From contig NZ_CABVPR010000003.1 in assembly GCF_902499135.1 (NCBI RefSeq), positions 62,001 through 126,000 of the forward strand: a DNA stretch of 64,000 nucleotides, in the 5' to 3' direction. Origin of the DNA: Burkholderia dolosa. Lineage in GTDB: Bacteria; Pseudomonadota; Gammaproteobacteria; Burkholderiales; Burkholderiaceae. Made by a program: the position numbers and the translations under genes. The first letter of the stretch is position 1. Each line of letters opens with the position of its first letter. The notes beneath the pieces are model-generated. The model was given only the letters and a program-made list of their open reading frames with translations, had not been told where the DNA came from and ran no database searches. Below are positions 50,935 through 60,361 of this stretch, piece by piece.

Positions 50935-52245
50935 ATGAGCACTTTTCCCACTCTCGATGCGTGGCTTTCGCATCTCGAACGCGCGCACCCGGTCGGCATC
51001 GACATGGGCCTCACGCGCATCGGCAAGGTGAAGGCGGCGCTGCAGCTCGACTTCGCGTGTCCGGTGATCACGGTCGGCGGCACGAACGGCAAAGGCTCGA
51101 CCTGCGCGTTCCTCGAGACGATCCTCGTGCGCGCGGGCTACAAGGTCGGCTGCCACACGTCGCCGCACCTGCTCGAATTCAACGAGCGCGCGCGCGTGAA
51201 CGGGCAAACGGTGAGCGACGCCGAGCTGCTGCCGCATTTCGAGGCCGTCGAAGCCGCGCGCACGTCGCTGCCCGAACCCGTATCGCTCACGTACTTCGAA
51301 TTCACGACGCTCGCGATCCTGCATCTGTTCGCATCGCGCGGGCTCGACGCGGTGATCCTCGAAGTCGGCCTCGGCGGCCGGCTCGATGCGGTCAACGTGA
51401 TCGACACCGATTGCGCGATCGTCACGAGCATCGACATCGACCACACCGAATATCTCGGCGATACGCGCGAGAAGATCGCGTTCGAGAAGGCCGGCATCTT
51501 CCGCGCGGGCAAGCCGGCGATCTGCGGCGATCCGGCCGCGCCGAGCACGCTGGTCGAGCATGCGCAGGCGATCGGCGCCGACCTGTGGCTCGTCGGCCGC
51601 GACTTCCGCTACGAGGCTCAGCCGGGCGCGGAGCGTCAGCAGTGGAGCTATCTCGGCCGCGACAAGCGCTATCCGGCGCTCGCGTATCCGGCGCTGCGCG
51701 GCGCGAATCAGCTGATCAACGCGTCGGCGGCGCTGGCCGCGCTCGAAGCGTTGCGTCCGCAACTGCCGGTGTCCGCGCAGGACATCCGGCTCGGGCTCGC
51801 GAACGTCGAGCTGCCGGGGCGCTTCCAGGTGCTGCCCGGCAAGCCGGCGATCGTGCTCGACGTCGCGCACAACCCGCATGCGGCGGCCGTGCTCGAGCAG
51901 AATCTCGGCAACATGGGCTTTTTCCCGTACACGTACGCGGTGTTCGGCGCGATGCACGACAAGGACATCGACGGCGTACTGCGGCATCTGAAAGGCGAGA
52001 TCGACCACTGGTGCGTGACCGATCTGCCGCTGCCGCGCGCGGCGAGCGCGGAGCAGCTCGAAGCTGCGCTGCGCAAGGCGGGCGTCGAAGACGGGCCGGA
52101 TTCGAGCGTGACGCGCTTCGCAGCGCCGGCCGACGCGTTTCGCGATGCACTAAAAAGAGCATCCGAGAATGATAGAATCGTGGTTTTCGGCAGTTTCCAT
52201 ACGGTGGCGGGTGTGATGGCCTATCGTAAATCGCAGCAACACTGA
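50935..52245 (+). CDS. folC: Dihydrofolate/folylpolyglutamate synthase
   Basis: Mur-ligase-type enzyme of 436 aa that adds glutamate to dihydropteroate and folates. The ATP loop is ITVGGTNGKGSTCAFLE, followed by GYKVGCHTSPHLLEFNERARVNG, LEVGLGGRLDAVNVIDTDCAIVTSIDIDHTEYLG, and the C-terminal DVAHNPHAAAVLEQNL. It is in the conserved accD-folC-dedD-cvpA-purF order. Its last codons and the start of dedD are 29 bp apart. Confidence 0.96.
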   Translation: MSTFPTLDAWLSHLERAHPVGIDMGLTRIGKVKAALQLDFACPVITVGGTNGKGSTCAFLETILVRAGYKVGCHTSPHLLEFNERARVNGQTVSDAELLPHFEAVEAARTSLPEPVSLTYFEFTTLAILHLFASRGLDAVILEVGLGGRLDAVNVIDTDCAIVTSIDIDHTEYLGDTREKIAFEKAGIFRAGKPAICGDPAAPSTLVEHAQAIGADLWLVGRDFRYEAQPGAERQQWSYLGRDKRYPALAYPALRGANQLINASAALAALEALRPQLPVSAQDIRLGLANVELPGRFQVLPGKPAIVLDVAHNPHAAAVLEQNLGNMGFFPYTYAVFGAMHDKDIDGVLRHLKGEIDHWCVTDLPLPRAASAEQLEAALRKAGVEDGPDSSVTRFAAPADAFRDALKRASENDRIVVFGSFHTVAGVMAYRKSQQH

Positions 52246-52274
52246 CTGACGGGCAGTTTCGGACTCAGCCATTC

Positions 52275-53117
52275 ATGGGAATTTTCTCGTTCGGCAAGAA
52301 AGACGACGACGCGCCCACCCGGCGTGGCGGTCGTACCGGGGCCTCCCGGAACGTGCGTACGGAGCGCACTGAACGCGTCGAGCGACGCTCGCGCCGCACC
52401 GAGCGTCCGGAGTCGGACGCGCTGCTCCTCGATCCGACCCTCCCAGAAAAGCAACGCGCGCGCCGCCGCCTCGTCGGCGCGATCGCCCTCGTCGTGGCTG
52501 CGGTCGTCGTGCTGCCGATGGTGCTCGATTCGCACCCGAAGCCGGTAACCGACGATATCGCAATCGACATCCCGAATCGGCCTGCGCATCAGGCAGTCGC
52601 GCCGCGCGACGACGACGCGGACGTGCAGGCAGGCGTCGCACACGACGAACCGCCGGCGTCCGATGCAGCGATCGCGGCCGCACCGAAGGAGGCCGCGAAG
52701 CCGGCCGCCAAACCCGATACGACCACCACGGCGAACGCGACGCCGGCGAAGCCCGCAGCGCCTCAACAGGCCGCACCGAAGCCGACGACGCCGAAGCCGG
52801 CCACGCCTACGCCGGCCGCACCGAAGCTCGCGCCGCCGGCGGTCGCGAACGCCGACGCAGCGGCGGACAGCGGCGACGCATCGTCGTCGGCTTCGGCCGG
52901 CGCACGTTTCGCGGTGCAGCTCGGTTCGTTCAAGGATGACGCGGCGGCCCGTTCATGGGCGGCCAAATTGAAATCGGCGGGTGTGCCCGCATATGTCGAG
53001 CACCGCAAGCAGGCGGACGGCAGCACGGCTACACTGTTGCGTGCGGGTCCGTTCGCCGACCGCGCGGCGGCGTCCGCCGCGATCGCGAAGGTGCGCGAAG
53101 CCGGGCTCACGCAGTAA
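52275..53117 (+). CDS. dedD: SPOR domain protein (DedD-like)
   Basis: Bitopic inner-membrane protein of 280 aa. A basic cytoplasmic tail (residues 1-65, many TER repeats) is followed by one transmembrane helix (about 67-84, LVGAIALVVAAVVVLPMVL), a long Pro/Ala/Lys-rich periplasmic linker (about 100-205), and a C-terminal SPOR domain (about 208-280, FAVQLGSFKDDAAARSWAAKLKSAGVPAYVE). SPOR domains bind glycan strands lacking stem peptides at the septum. DedD helps cell constriction. Its place between folC and cvpA is conserved. Confidence 0.92.
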   Translation: MGIFSFGKKDDDAPTRRGGRTGASRNVRTERTERVERRSRRTERPESDALLLDPTLPEKQRARRRLVGAIALVVAAVVVLPMVLDSHPKPVTDDIAIDIPNRPAHQAVAPRDDDADVQAGVAHDEPPASDAAIAAAPKEAAKPAAKPDTTTTANATPAKPAAPQQAAPKPTTPKPATPTPAAPKLAPPAVANADAAADSGDASSSASAGARFAVQLGSFKDDAAARSWAAKLKSAGVPAYVEHRKQADGSTATLLRAGPFADRAAASAAIAKVREAGLTQ

Positions 53118-53123
53118 CGCACG

Positions 53124-53618
53124 ATGCTGACCGCTTTCGACTACGCTGTATTGGCGGTGATCGCGTTGTCGGCGCTGCGTGGCGCGTGGCGCGGCTTCGT
53201 GTCCGAGATTTTCGGGCTGATTGGCTGGATCGCGGCGATCGTGATCGCGAGCCGCTACGTCGGGCTCGTCGTGCCGTACGTTCCGGCGAACTGGCCGGGC
53301 GGTGCGCTCACGCAATGGGTGATCGCGTTCGCGCTGCTCGTGATCGGCGTCGTGTTCGTCGCCGGTGTCGCGAACGCGCTGCTGTCGCGAATCGCGCAGG
53401 CGACCGGCCTCGGCGGCGTCGATCGCTCGCTGGGCATGATGTTCGGCCTCGTGCGCGGCTGTGTGCTGGTGGTGCTGCTCGTCGCGGCAGCGGGGCTGAC
53501 CGAACTGCCCAAACAGGATTTCTGGCGCAATGCGCTATTGCGTCCCATCGCCGAACAGGGCGTGCACGAGCTGAAGCAGCTTCTGCCCGACGGCATGGCC
53601 CAGTACGTACGCGTGTGA
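53124..53618 (+). CDS. cvpA: CvpA family membrane protein
   Basis: Inner-membrane protein of 164 aa with four predicted helices. FDYAVLAVIALSALRGAWRGFVSEIFGLIGWIAA and DRSLGMMFGLVRGCVLVVLLV are the conserved CvpA segments. In E. coli CvpA is needed for colicin V production and for bile-salt tolerance and membrane homeostasis. It lies six bases after dedD and 52 bp before purF, the usual order. Confidence 0.93.
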   Translation: MLTAFDYAVLAVIALSALRGAWRGFVSEIFGLIGWIAAIVIASRYVGLVVPYVPANWPGGALTQWVIAFALLVIGVVFVAGVANALLSRIAQATGLGGVDRSLGMMFGLVRGCVLVVLLVAAAGLTELPKQDFWRNALLRPIAEQGVHELKQLLPDGMAQYVRV

Positions 53619-53670
53619 CGGCGCGCGTCGGGCAGGACGGAACCGATTTTGTCATCTTGAAGGACATGCC

Positions 53671-55203
53671 ATGTGCGGCATCGTAGGCGTTATCTCCCAA
53701 TCCCCGGTCAACCAGCTGATCTATGACAGCCTGCTGCTTCTGCAGCATCGCGGTCAGGACGCGGCGGGCATCGCGACGGCGGACGGCAGCAATTTCCACA
53801 TGTACAAGGCGAACGGCATGGTGCGCGACGTGTTCCGCACGCGCAACATGCGCAGCCTGCCCGGCACGTTCGGCATCGGCCAGGTTCGCTATCCGACGGC
53901 CGGCTCCGCGTCGAGCGAAGCCGAGGCGCAGCCGTTCTACGTGAACGCGCCGTTCGGGATCATCCTCGCGCACAACGGCAACCTGACGAACTGGGAACAG
54001 CTGAAGGACGAGATGTTCCGGATCGACCGCCGGCACATCAACACGAACTCCGACAGCGAAGTGCTGCTCAACGTGTTCGCGCACGAACTGCAACTGTCGA
54101 CCACAGGCCTCGAGCTCGATCCGGCCGCGCTGTTCAAGGCCGTCGCGGGCGTTCATCGCCGGCTGCAGGGCTCGTATGCGATCGTGTCGCTGATCGCCGG
54201 CTACGGGCTCGTCGCGTTCCGCGATCCGTTCGGCATCCGCCCGCTGTGCATCGGCAAGCTCGAGACCGAGAACGGCACCGAGTGGATGGTCGCGTCGGAA
54301 TCGGTGGCGGTCGAAGGGATCGGCTTCGAGTTCGTGCGCGACGTGCAGCCGGGCGAAGCGATCTTCATCGACAAGAACGGCAATTTCCACAGCCAGCAGT
54401 GCGCCGAGCATCCGACGCTCAATCCGTGCATGTTCGAATACGTGTATCTCGCGCGTCCGGATTCGTGCCTCGACGGCGTGCCCGTCTACAATGTGCGCCT
54501 GCGCATGGGCGACTATCTCGCCGAGAAGATCAAGCGCGAGCTGCCGAACGTGCCGATCGACGTCGTGATGCCGATTCCCGATTCGTCGCGTCCGGCCGCG
54601 ATGCAGGTCGCCGCGAAGCTCGGCGTCGAGTATCGCGAAGGCTTCTTCAAGAACCGCTACGTCGGCCGTACGTTCATCATGCCGGGTCAGGCGGTGCGCA
54701 AGAAGTCGGTGCGCCAGAAGCTGAACGCGATGAGCATCGAGTTCAAGGACAAGAACGTGCTGATCGTCGACGATTCGATCGTGCGCGGCACGACGTCGCA
54801 CGAAATCGTGCAGATGGCGCGCGATGCGGGCGCGAAGTCGGTGATCTTCGCGTCGGCGGCGCCGCCGGTGAAGTTCCCGAACGTGTACGGGATCGACATG
54901 CCGACGCGCGGTGAACTCGTCGCGCACGGTCGCAGCGACGACGAAGTCGCGAAGATCATCGGCGCCGACTACCTGATCTATCAGGACGTCGACGATCTGC
55001 GCCGTGCGGTGCGCGACATCAACCCGAAGCTCGAGCGCTTCGAGGCGTCGTGCTTCGACGGCAACTACATCACCGGCGACGTGACGCCCGAGTATCTCGA
55101 TGCGATCGAGCGTGCGCGCCTCACGCCGGCGTCGCAGGCCGATCGCGACACGGCAAGCGACACCGCGCGTTCGCAGATGAACCTGCAGCTGTCGGTCGAG
55201 TGA
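53671..55203 (+). CDS. purF: Amidophosphoribosyltransferase
   Basis: First enzyme of purine synthesis, 510 aa, making phosphoribosylamine from PRPP and glutamine. The nucleophile is Cys2 (MCGIVGV), with HRGQDAAGIAT and HNGNLTN completing the glutaminase domain. The PRPP motif is VLIVDDSIVRGTTSHEIV. There is no propeptide, as expected for the Gram-negative form. It ends 37 bp upstream of a riboswitch-like element controlling metZ. Confidence 0.97.
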   Translation: MCGIVGVISQSPVNQLIYDSLLLLQHRGQDAAGIATADGSNFHMYKANGMVRDVFRTRNMRSLPGTFGIGQVRYPTAGSASSEAEAQPFYVNAPFGIILAHNGNLTNWEQLKDEMFRIDRRHINTNSDSEVLLNVFAHELQLSTTGLELDPAALFKAVAGVHRRLQGSYAIVSLIAGYGLVAFRDPFGIRPLCIGKLETENGTEWMVASESVAVEGIGFEFVRDVQPGEAIFIDKNGNFHSQQCAEHPTLNPCMFEYVYLARPDSCLDGVPVYNVRLRMGDYLAEKIKRELPNVPIDVVMPIPDSSRPAAMQVAAKLGVEYREGFFKNRYVGRTFIMPGQAVRKKSVRQKLNAMSIEFKDKNVLIVDDSIVRGTTSHEIVQMARDAGAKSVIFASAAPPVKFPNVYGIDMPTRGELVAHGRSDDEVAKIIGADYLIYQDVDDLRRAVRDINPKLERFEASCFDGNYITGDVTPEYLDAIERARLTPASQADRDTASDTARSQMNLQLSVE

Positions 55204-55240
55204 CGCCGGCGCACGCTCTTCCGAAGCGTGCTAGGATGGC

Positions 55241-55322
55241 GCCTTGCGTCGATTTGATTTCAGCTTGCGGACGCGGGGCAACTTCCCGAAACAGCTAAAG
55301 CGAAGGCCGGCGGCAGCCGGCC
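55241..55322 (+). promoter_or_regulatory. SAM-II-like riboswitch ahead of metZ
   Basis: The element shows the order of SAM-II (SAM-alpha) parts: a P1 stem GCGTC (55246-55250) with GACGC (55270-55274) enclosing a loop that begins GATTTGATTT, then a short inserted GGG/CCC hairpin (about 55275-55288), then AAAC-AGCTAAAG (55289-55300), the family's diagnostic GCTAAA. A possible pseudoknot is GCTT (55263-55266) with AAGC (55298-55301). A GC hairpin (55305-55322) follows. The downstream gene makes homocysteine, and SAM-II typically controls metA/metZ/metX. I recognise this by eye only. Confidence 0.65.
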
Positions 55323-55350
55323 CGAGTCGATCGCTGTCGTACCGCACCGA

Positions 55351-55386
55351 AGCCCGCTGATGCCGATGCATAGCGGGCTTTTTGTT
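55351..55386 (+). terminator. Terminator in the metZ leader
   Basis: 8-bp stem AGCCCGCT (55351-55358) with AGCGGGCT (55372-55379), then TTTTTGTTT. It lies between the riboswitch-like element and the metZ start, so it may be the expression platform; it could equally end purF transcription. Confidence 0.8.
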
Positions 55387-55434
55387 TGGCCGGGTCGCGC
55401 GCGCCGCGCGGCCATCGAATACGGATAACGGAAC

Positions 55435-56625
55435 ATGGACGACTCCCTGAACTTCGACACGCTTGCCGTGCGTGCCGGCACGCTGCGCACCGACTTCAAC
55501 GAGCACGCGGAAGCGCTGTTCCTCACGTCGAGCTTCTGCTTCGACAGTGCGGCGCAAGCGGCCGAGCGCTTCGCGAATTCCGAAGACTATTTCACCTATT
55601 CGCGCTTCACGAATCCGACCGTCACCATGTTCCAGGAGCGTCTCGCGGCGCTCGAGGGCGGCGACGCGTGCATCGCGACCGCGTCCGGGATGGCCGCGAT
55701 CATGTCGGTCGTGATGTCCGCGTTGCAAGCGGGCGATCACCTCGTCAGCTCGCGCAGCCTGTTCGGCTCGACGCTCGGGATGTTCTCGCAGATCTTCAGC
55801 AAGTTCGGAATCGCGACGACGTTCGTCGATCCGACCGACCTGAACGCATGGCAGCAAGCCGTGCGGCCGGAAACGAAGATGTTCTTCCTCGAGACGCCGT
55901 CGAATCCGTTGACCGAGCTCGCCGACATCGAAGCGATCGGCAAGATCGCGAAGGCCGCGAACGCGCTGTTCGTCGTCGACAACTGCTTCTGCAGCCCGGT
56001 GCTGCAGCAGCCGCTGAAGCTCGGCGCGGACGTCGTGATGCACTCGGCGACGAAGTTCCTCGACGGCCAGGGCCGCGTGCTCGGCGGCGCGCTGGTCGGC
56101 TCGAAGGAATTCATCATGGGCAAGGTGTTCCCGTTCGTGCGCAGCGCGGGCCCGACGCTGTCCGCATTCAACGCGTGGGTGCTGCTGAAGGGAATGGAGA
56201 CGCTGTCGTTGCGCGTCGAGAAGCAATCGGCGAATGCGCTCGAAATCGCACGCTGGCTCGACACGCATCCGGCCGTCGCGCGCGTGTTCTATCCGGGGCT
56301 CGAGTCGCACCCGCAGCACGCGCTCGCGAAGCGTCAGCAGAAGGCGGGCGGTGCGATCGTGTCGTTCGAGGTGAAGGGCGACACGCCCGAGCAGCAGCGC
56401 GCGAACGCATGGCGCGTGATCGACGGCACGAAGCTGATCTCGATCACCGGCAACCTCGGCGACACGCGCACGACGATCACGCATCCGGCGACCACGACGC
56501 ACGCGCGCATCACGCCGGAAGCGCGTGCGGCGGCGGGCATCACCGAAGGGCTGATCCGGCTCGCGGTCGGCCTCGAGCACGCGGGCGACCTGCGCAACGA
56601 TCTCGCGCGCGGTCTGGGCGGCTGA
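55435..56625 (+). CDS. metZ: O-succinylhomoserine sulfhydrylase
   Basis: PLP enzyme of 396 aa (Cys/Met metabolism family). The PLP lysine is in MHSATKFLDGQGRVLGGALVG. Other landmarks are YSRFTNPTVTMFQERLAALEGGDACIATASGMAAI and FLETPSNPLTELADI. MetZ makes homocysteine directly from O-succinylhomoserine and sulfide. The sequence start MDDSLNFDTLAVRAGTLR is typical of MetZ rather than MetY or MetB. A SAM-II-like element and terminator lie in its leader, implying feedback by S-adenosylmethionine. Confidence 0.94.
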   Translation: MDDSLNFDTLAVRAGTLRTDFNEHAEALFLTSSFCFDSAAQAAERFANSEDYFTYSRFTNPTVTMFQERLAALEGGDACIATASGMAAIMSVVMSALQAGDHLVSSRSLFGSTLGMFSQIFSKFGIATTFVDPTDLNAWQQAVRPETKMFFLETPSNPLTELADIEAIGKIAKAANALFVVDNCFCSPVLQQPLKLGADVVMHSATKFLDGQGRVLGGALVGSKEFIMGKVFPFVRSAGPTLSAFNAWVLLKGMETLSLRVEKQSANALEIARWLDTHPAVARVFYPGLESHPQHALAKRQQKAGGAIVSFEVKGDTPEQQRANAWRVIDGTKLISITGNLGDTRTTITHPATTTHARITPEARAAAGITEGLIRLAVGLEHAGDLRNDLARGLGG

Positions 56626-56650
56626 GCGCGGCGTCGGATCCCCTAATCGA

Positions 56651-56698
56651 AACGAGCCGTTCGCACCGGCAGGCGCCGGGCGAACGGCTCGTTCGTTT
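56651..56698 (+). terminator. Intrinsic terminator after metZ
   Basis: 14-bp perfect outer stem (56651-56664 with 56680-56693) with inner CCGG pairing, followed by CGTTTTG. It separates metZ from the convergent bceM gene. Confidence 0.85.
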
Positions 56699-56782
56699 TG
56701 TGTCGGGCGGATATCCGCGATCGGCGATCGCAGGCGCCGGTGCCGCACAGCGCAGCGACATGTCGCGCTGCCGCGTACCGTT

Positions 56783-58823
<2,041 letters not shown>

Positions 58824-59888
58824 TCAGGCGGTCGTGCGCGCGGCCGCCGGCAGCGCGGGCCGAGCGGGGCCGCGCGTCAGACGCCGTTCGAAGCCGTACC
58901 AGCTGAGCGTCGCGTACGCGAGCGTGATCGCGAGCGCGAGCGCGGCCGTGACGAAGCGGTTCAGATGCAGCGGCCACAACGCATACAGCACGCTCAGGTG
59001 GATCAGGTACACGGTGTAGCTGACGGTGCCCACATAGACGAGCATCGGGTTCGTCAGCACGCGCTGCACGAGGCCGCGCCCGCGCAGCGCGATCACGACG
59101 ATCGACGTGCACAGCAGCAGCGAGATGCTGTAGAGCGCGGCGTTCGACAGCGGCGTGTTCGCCGCGCGAAAGCGCGGAAACGACAGATGCAGCCAGCCGA
59201 GGATCGCGAGCGACACGAGCGCGCCGACGATCGCGAGCGGATAGAACGGCTCCAGCGCACGCCGGTCGCGACGCAGCACGACCGCGAGCAGCGCGCCGGC
59301 GGCGAGCAGATCCATCCGGAACGGCGTCAGGTAGTAGATCGGCCAGAACGAATCGAACCACGGCGTCGCGATCGCGCGCAGCACCGGCGCGGCGACGATC
59401 AGCGCGGCCGCGACCCACGGCAGTGCGCGCTCCGAGCACCACAGCACGACGAACGGCCAGAAGATGTAGAACTGCTCCTCGACGGCCAGCGACCACAGCA
59501 CGTCCAGGCTGTCGTGGCCGATGCTGCCGAGCGACAGCCCGATATTGGTCGAGAAGAACGCGAACCACGGCCAGTGCGGCACCCAGCTCGCGCCGAACAG
59601 GATCGTCGACACGACGAGCAGCAGCACGTACGGCGGCAGGATCCGGCGCACGCGTCGCGCGTAGAAATGGCTGAAGTACGACTGTCCGCGCGCCTTGCGA
59701 TCGAGCAGGATGCCGGTGATCAGCAGCCCGCTCAGCACGAAGAACAGATCGACGCCCATCCACAGCGGCGCCTTCAGCGCGTGCTGCAGGAACACGGCGC
59801 CGACCGCGATCGCGCGCAGGCCGTCGAGCTGCACGATGCGGCCGTGCTGCGGCGGCGCGAGGTCGGCCGGTTGCGACGGCGCGGTCAT
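58824..59888 (-). CDS. bceO: Acyltransferase 3 family exopolysaccharide acyltransferase (BceO-type)
   Basis: Integral membrane acyltransferase of 354 aa with about ten helices. The N-terminal RIVQLDGLRAIAVGAVFLQHA contains the conserved Arg and His pair, followed by GVDLFFVLSGLLITGILL and YARRVRRILPPYVLLL, then SLDVLWSLAVEEQFYIFWPF. Such proteins O-acetylate sugars on the way to or across the membrane. Cepacian is acetylated, which fits the cluster. The ATG at 59888 has GGAG eight bases upstream; longer forms are not convincing. Confidence 0.9.
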   Translation of the reverse strand: MTAPSQPADLAPPQHGRIVQLDGLRAIAVGAVFLQHALKAPLWMGVDLFFVLSGLLITGILLDRKARGQSYFSHFYARRVRRILPPYVLLLVVSTILFGASWVPHWPWFAFFSTNIGLSLGSIGHDSLDVLWSLAVEEQFYIFWPFVVLWCSERALPWVAAALIVAAPVLRAIATPWFDSFWPIYYLTPFRMDLLAAGALLAVVLRRDRRALEPFYPLAIVGALVSLAILGWLHLSFPRFRAANTPLSNAALYSISLLLCTSIVVIALRGRGLVQRVLTNPMLVYVGTVSYTVYLIHLSVLYALWPLHLNRFVTAALALAITLAYATLSWYGFERRLTRGPARPALPAAARTTA

Positions 59889-60361
59889 CGCGGCGCTCCC
59901 GCGCGCCGGGCGGCGCGTGCGGCCGCGCGTCGCGCATTCGATGCGTGAACGTAATGCATGCGTCTGAATGGAATATGAAATCGAAATCGATTCTAGGGAA
60001 AAGAAATCGGCAAAAAAACGCATGCGATTTATCGGCTTGAGAGGATTTCGACGCGCCGCGTATCGATTCCGGATCGAAAGGTTCGTCGGCTGCATGCCGC
60101 GCCGCGCGGTCGCGCGCGGCATTTTCTACGGATCGTCGCGGCAGAAAGCGGTCGTTATTGCCGTATCTGCCGGCCCTTTCACGCTCGTTCCGGCGCGATA
60201 TTTCACGCAGAAACATCCCCAAATATTTCCAAATTTCTTGTGATTATTTTTGCTTGTAACCTGCATCGCGACGTTTGAAACCCATTTAGCGGCAGGACAT
60301 TCCGCGGCCGGCATTCGGCCGCGGCGGCCCGTTGCTTTCGCATCGAGTCTGGAGAAGCGCA
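59889..60361. other. Divergent AT-rich promoter region of the exopolysaccharide cluster
   Basis: This 473-bp gap is the most AT-rich stretch of the window (about 59945-60040 and 60180-60260), with A-runs such as CAAAAAAACG and patches like ATTTCCAAATTTC. It separates the minus-strand arm (bceO-bceN-bceM) from the plus-strand arm (bceP-bceQ). Both promoters and probably silencer or activator sites lie here. I cannot assign boxes with confidence. Confidence 0.55.
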
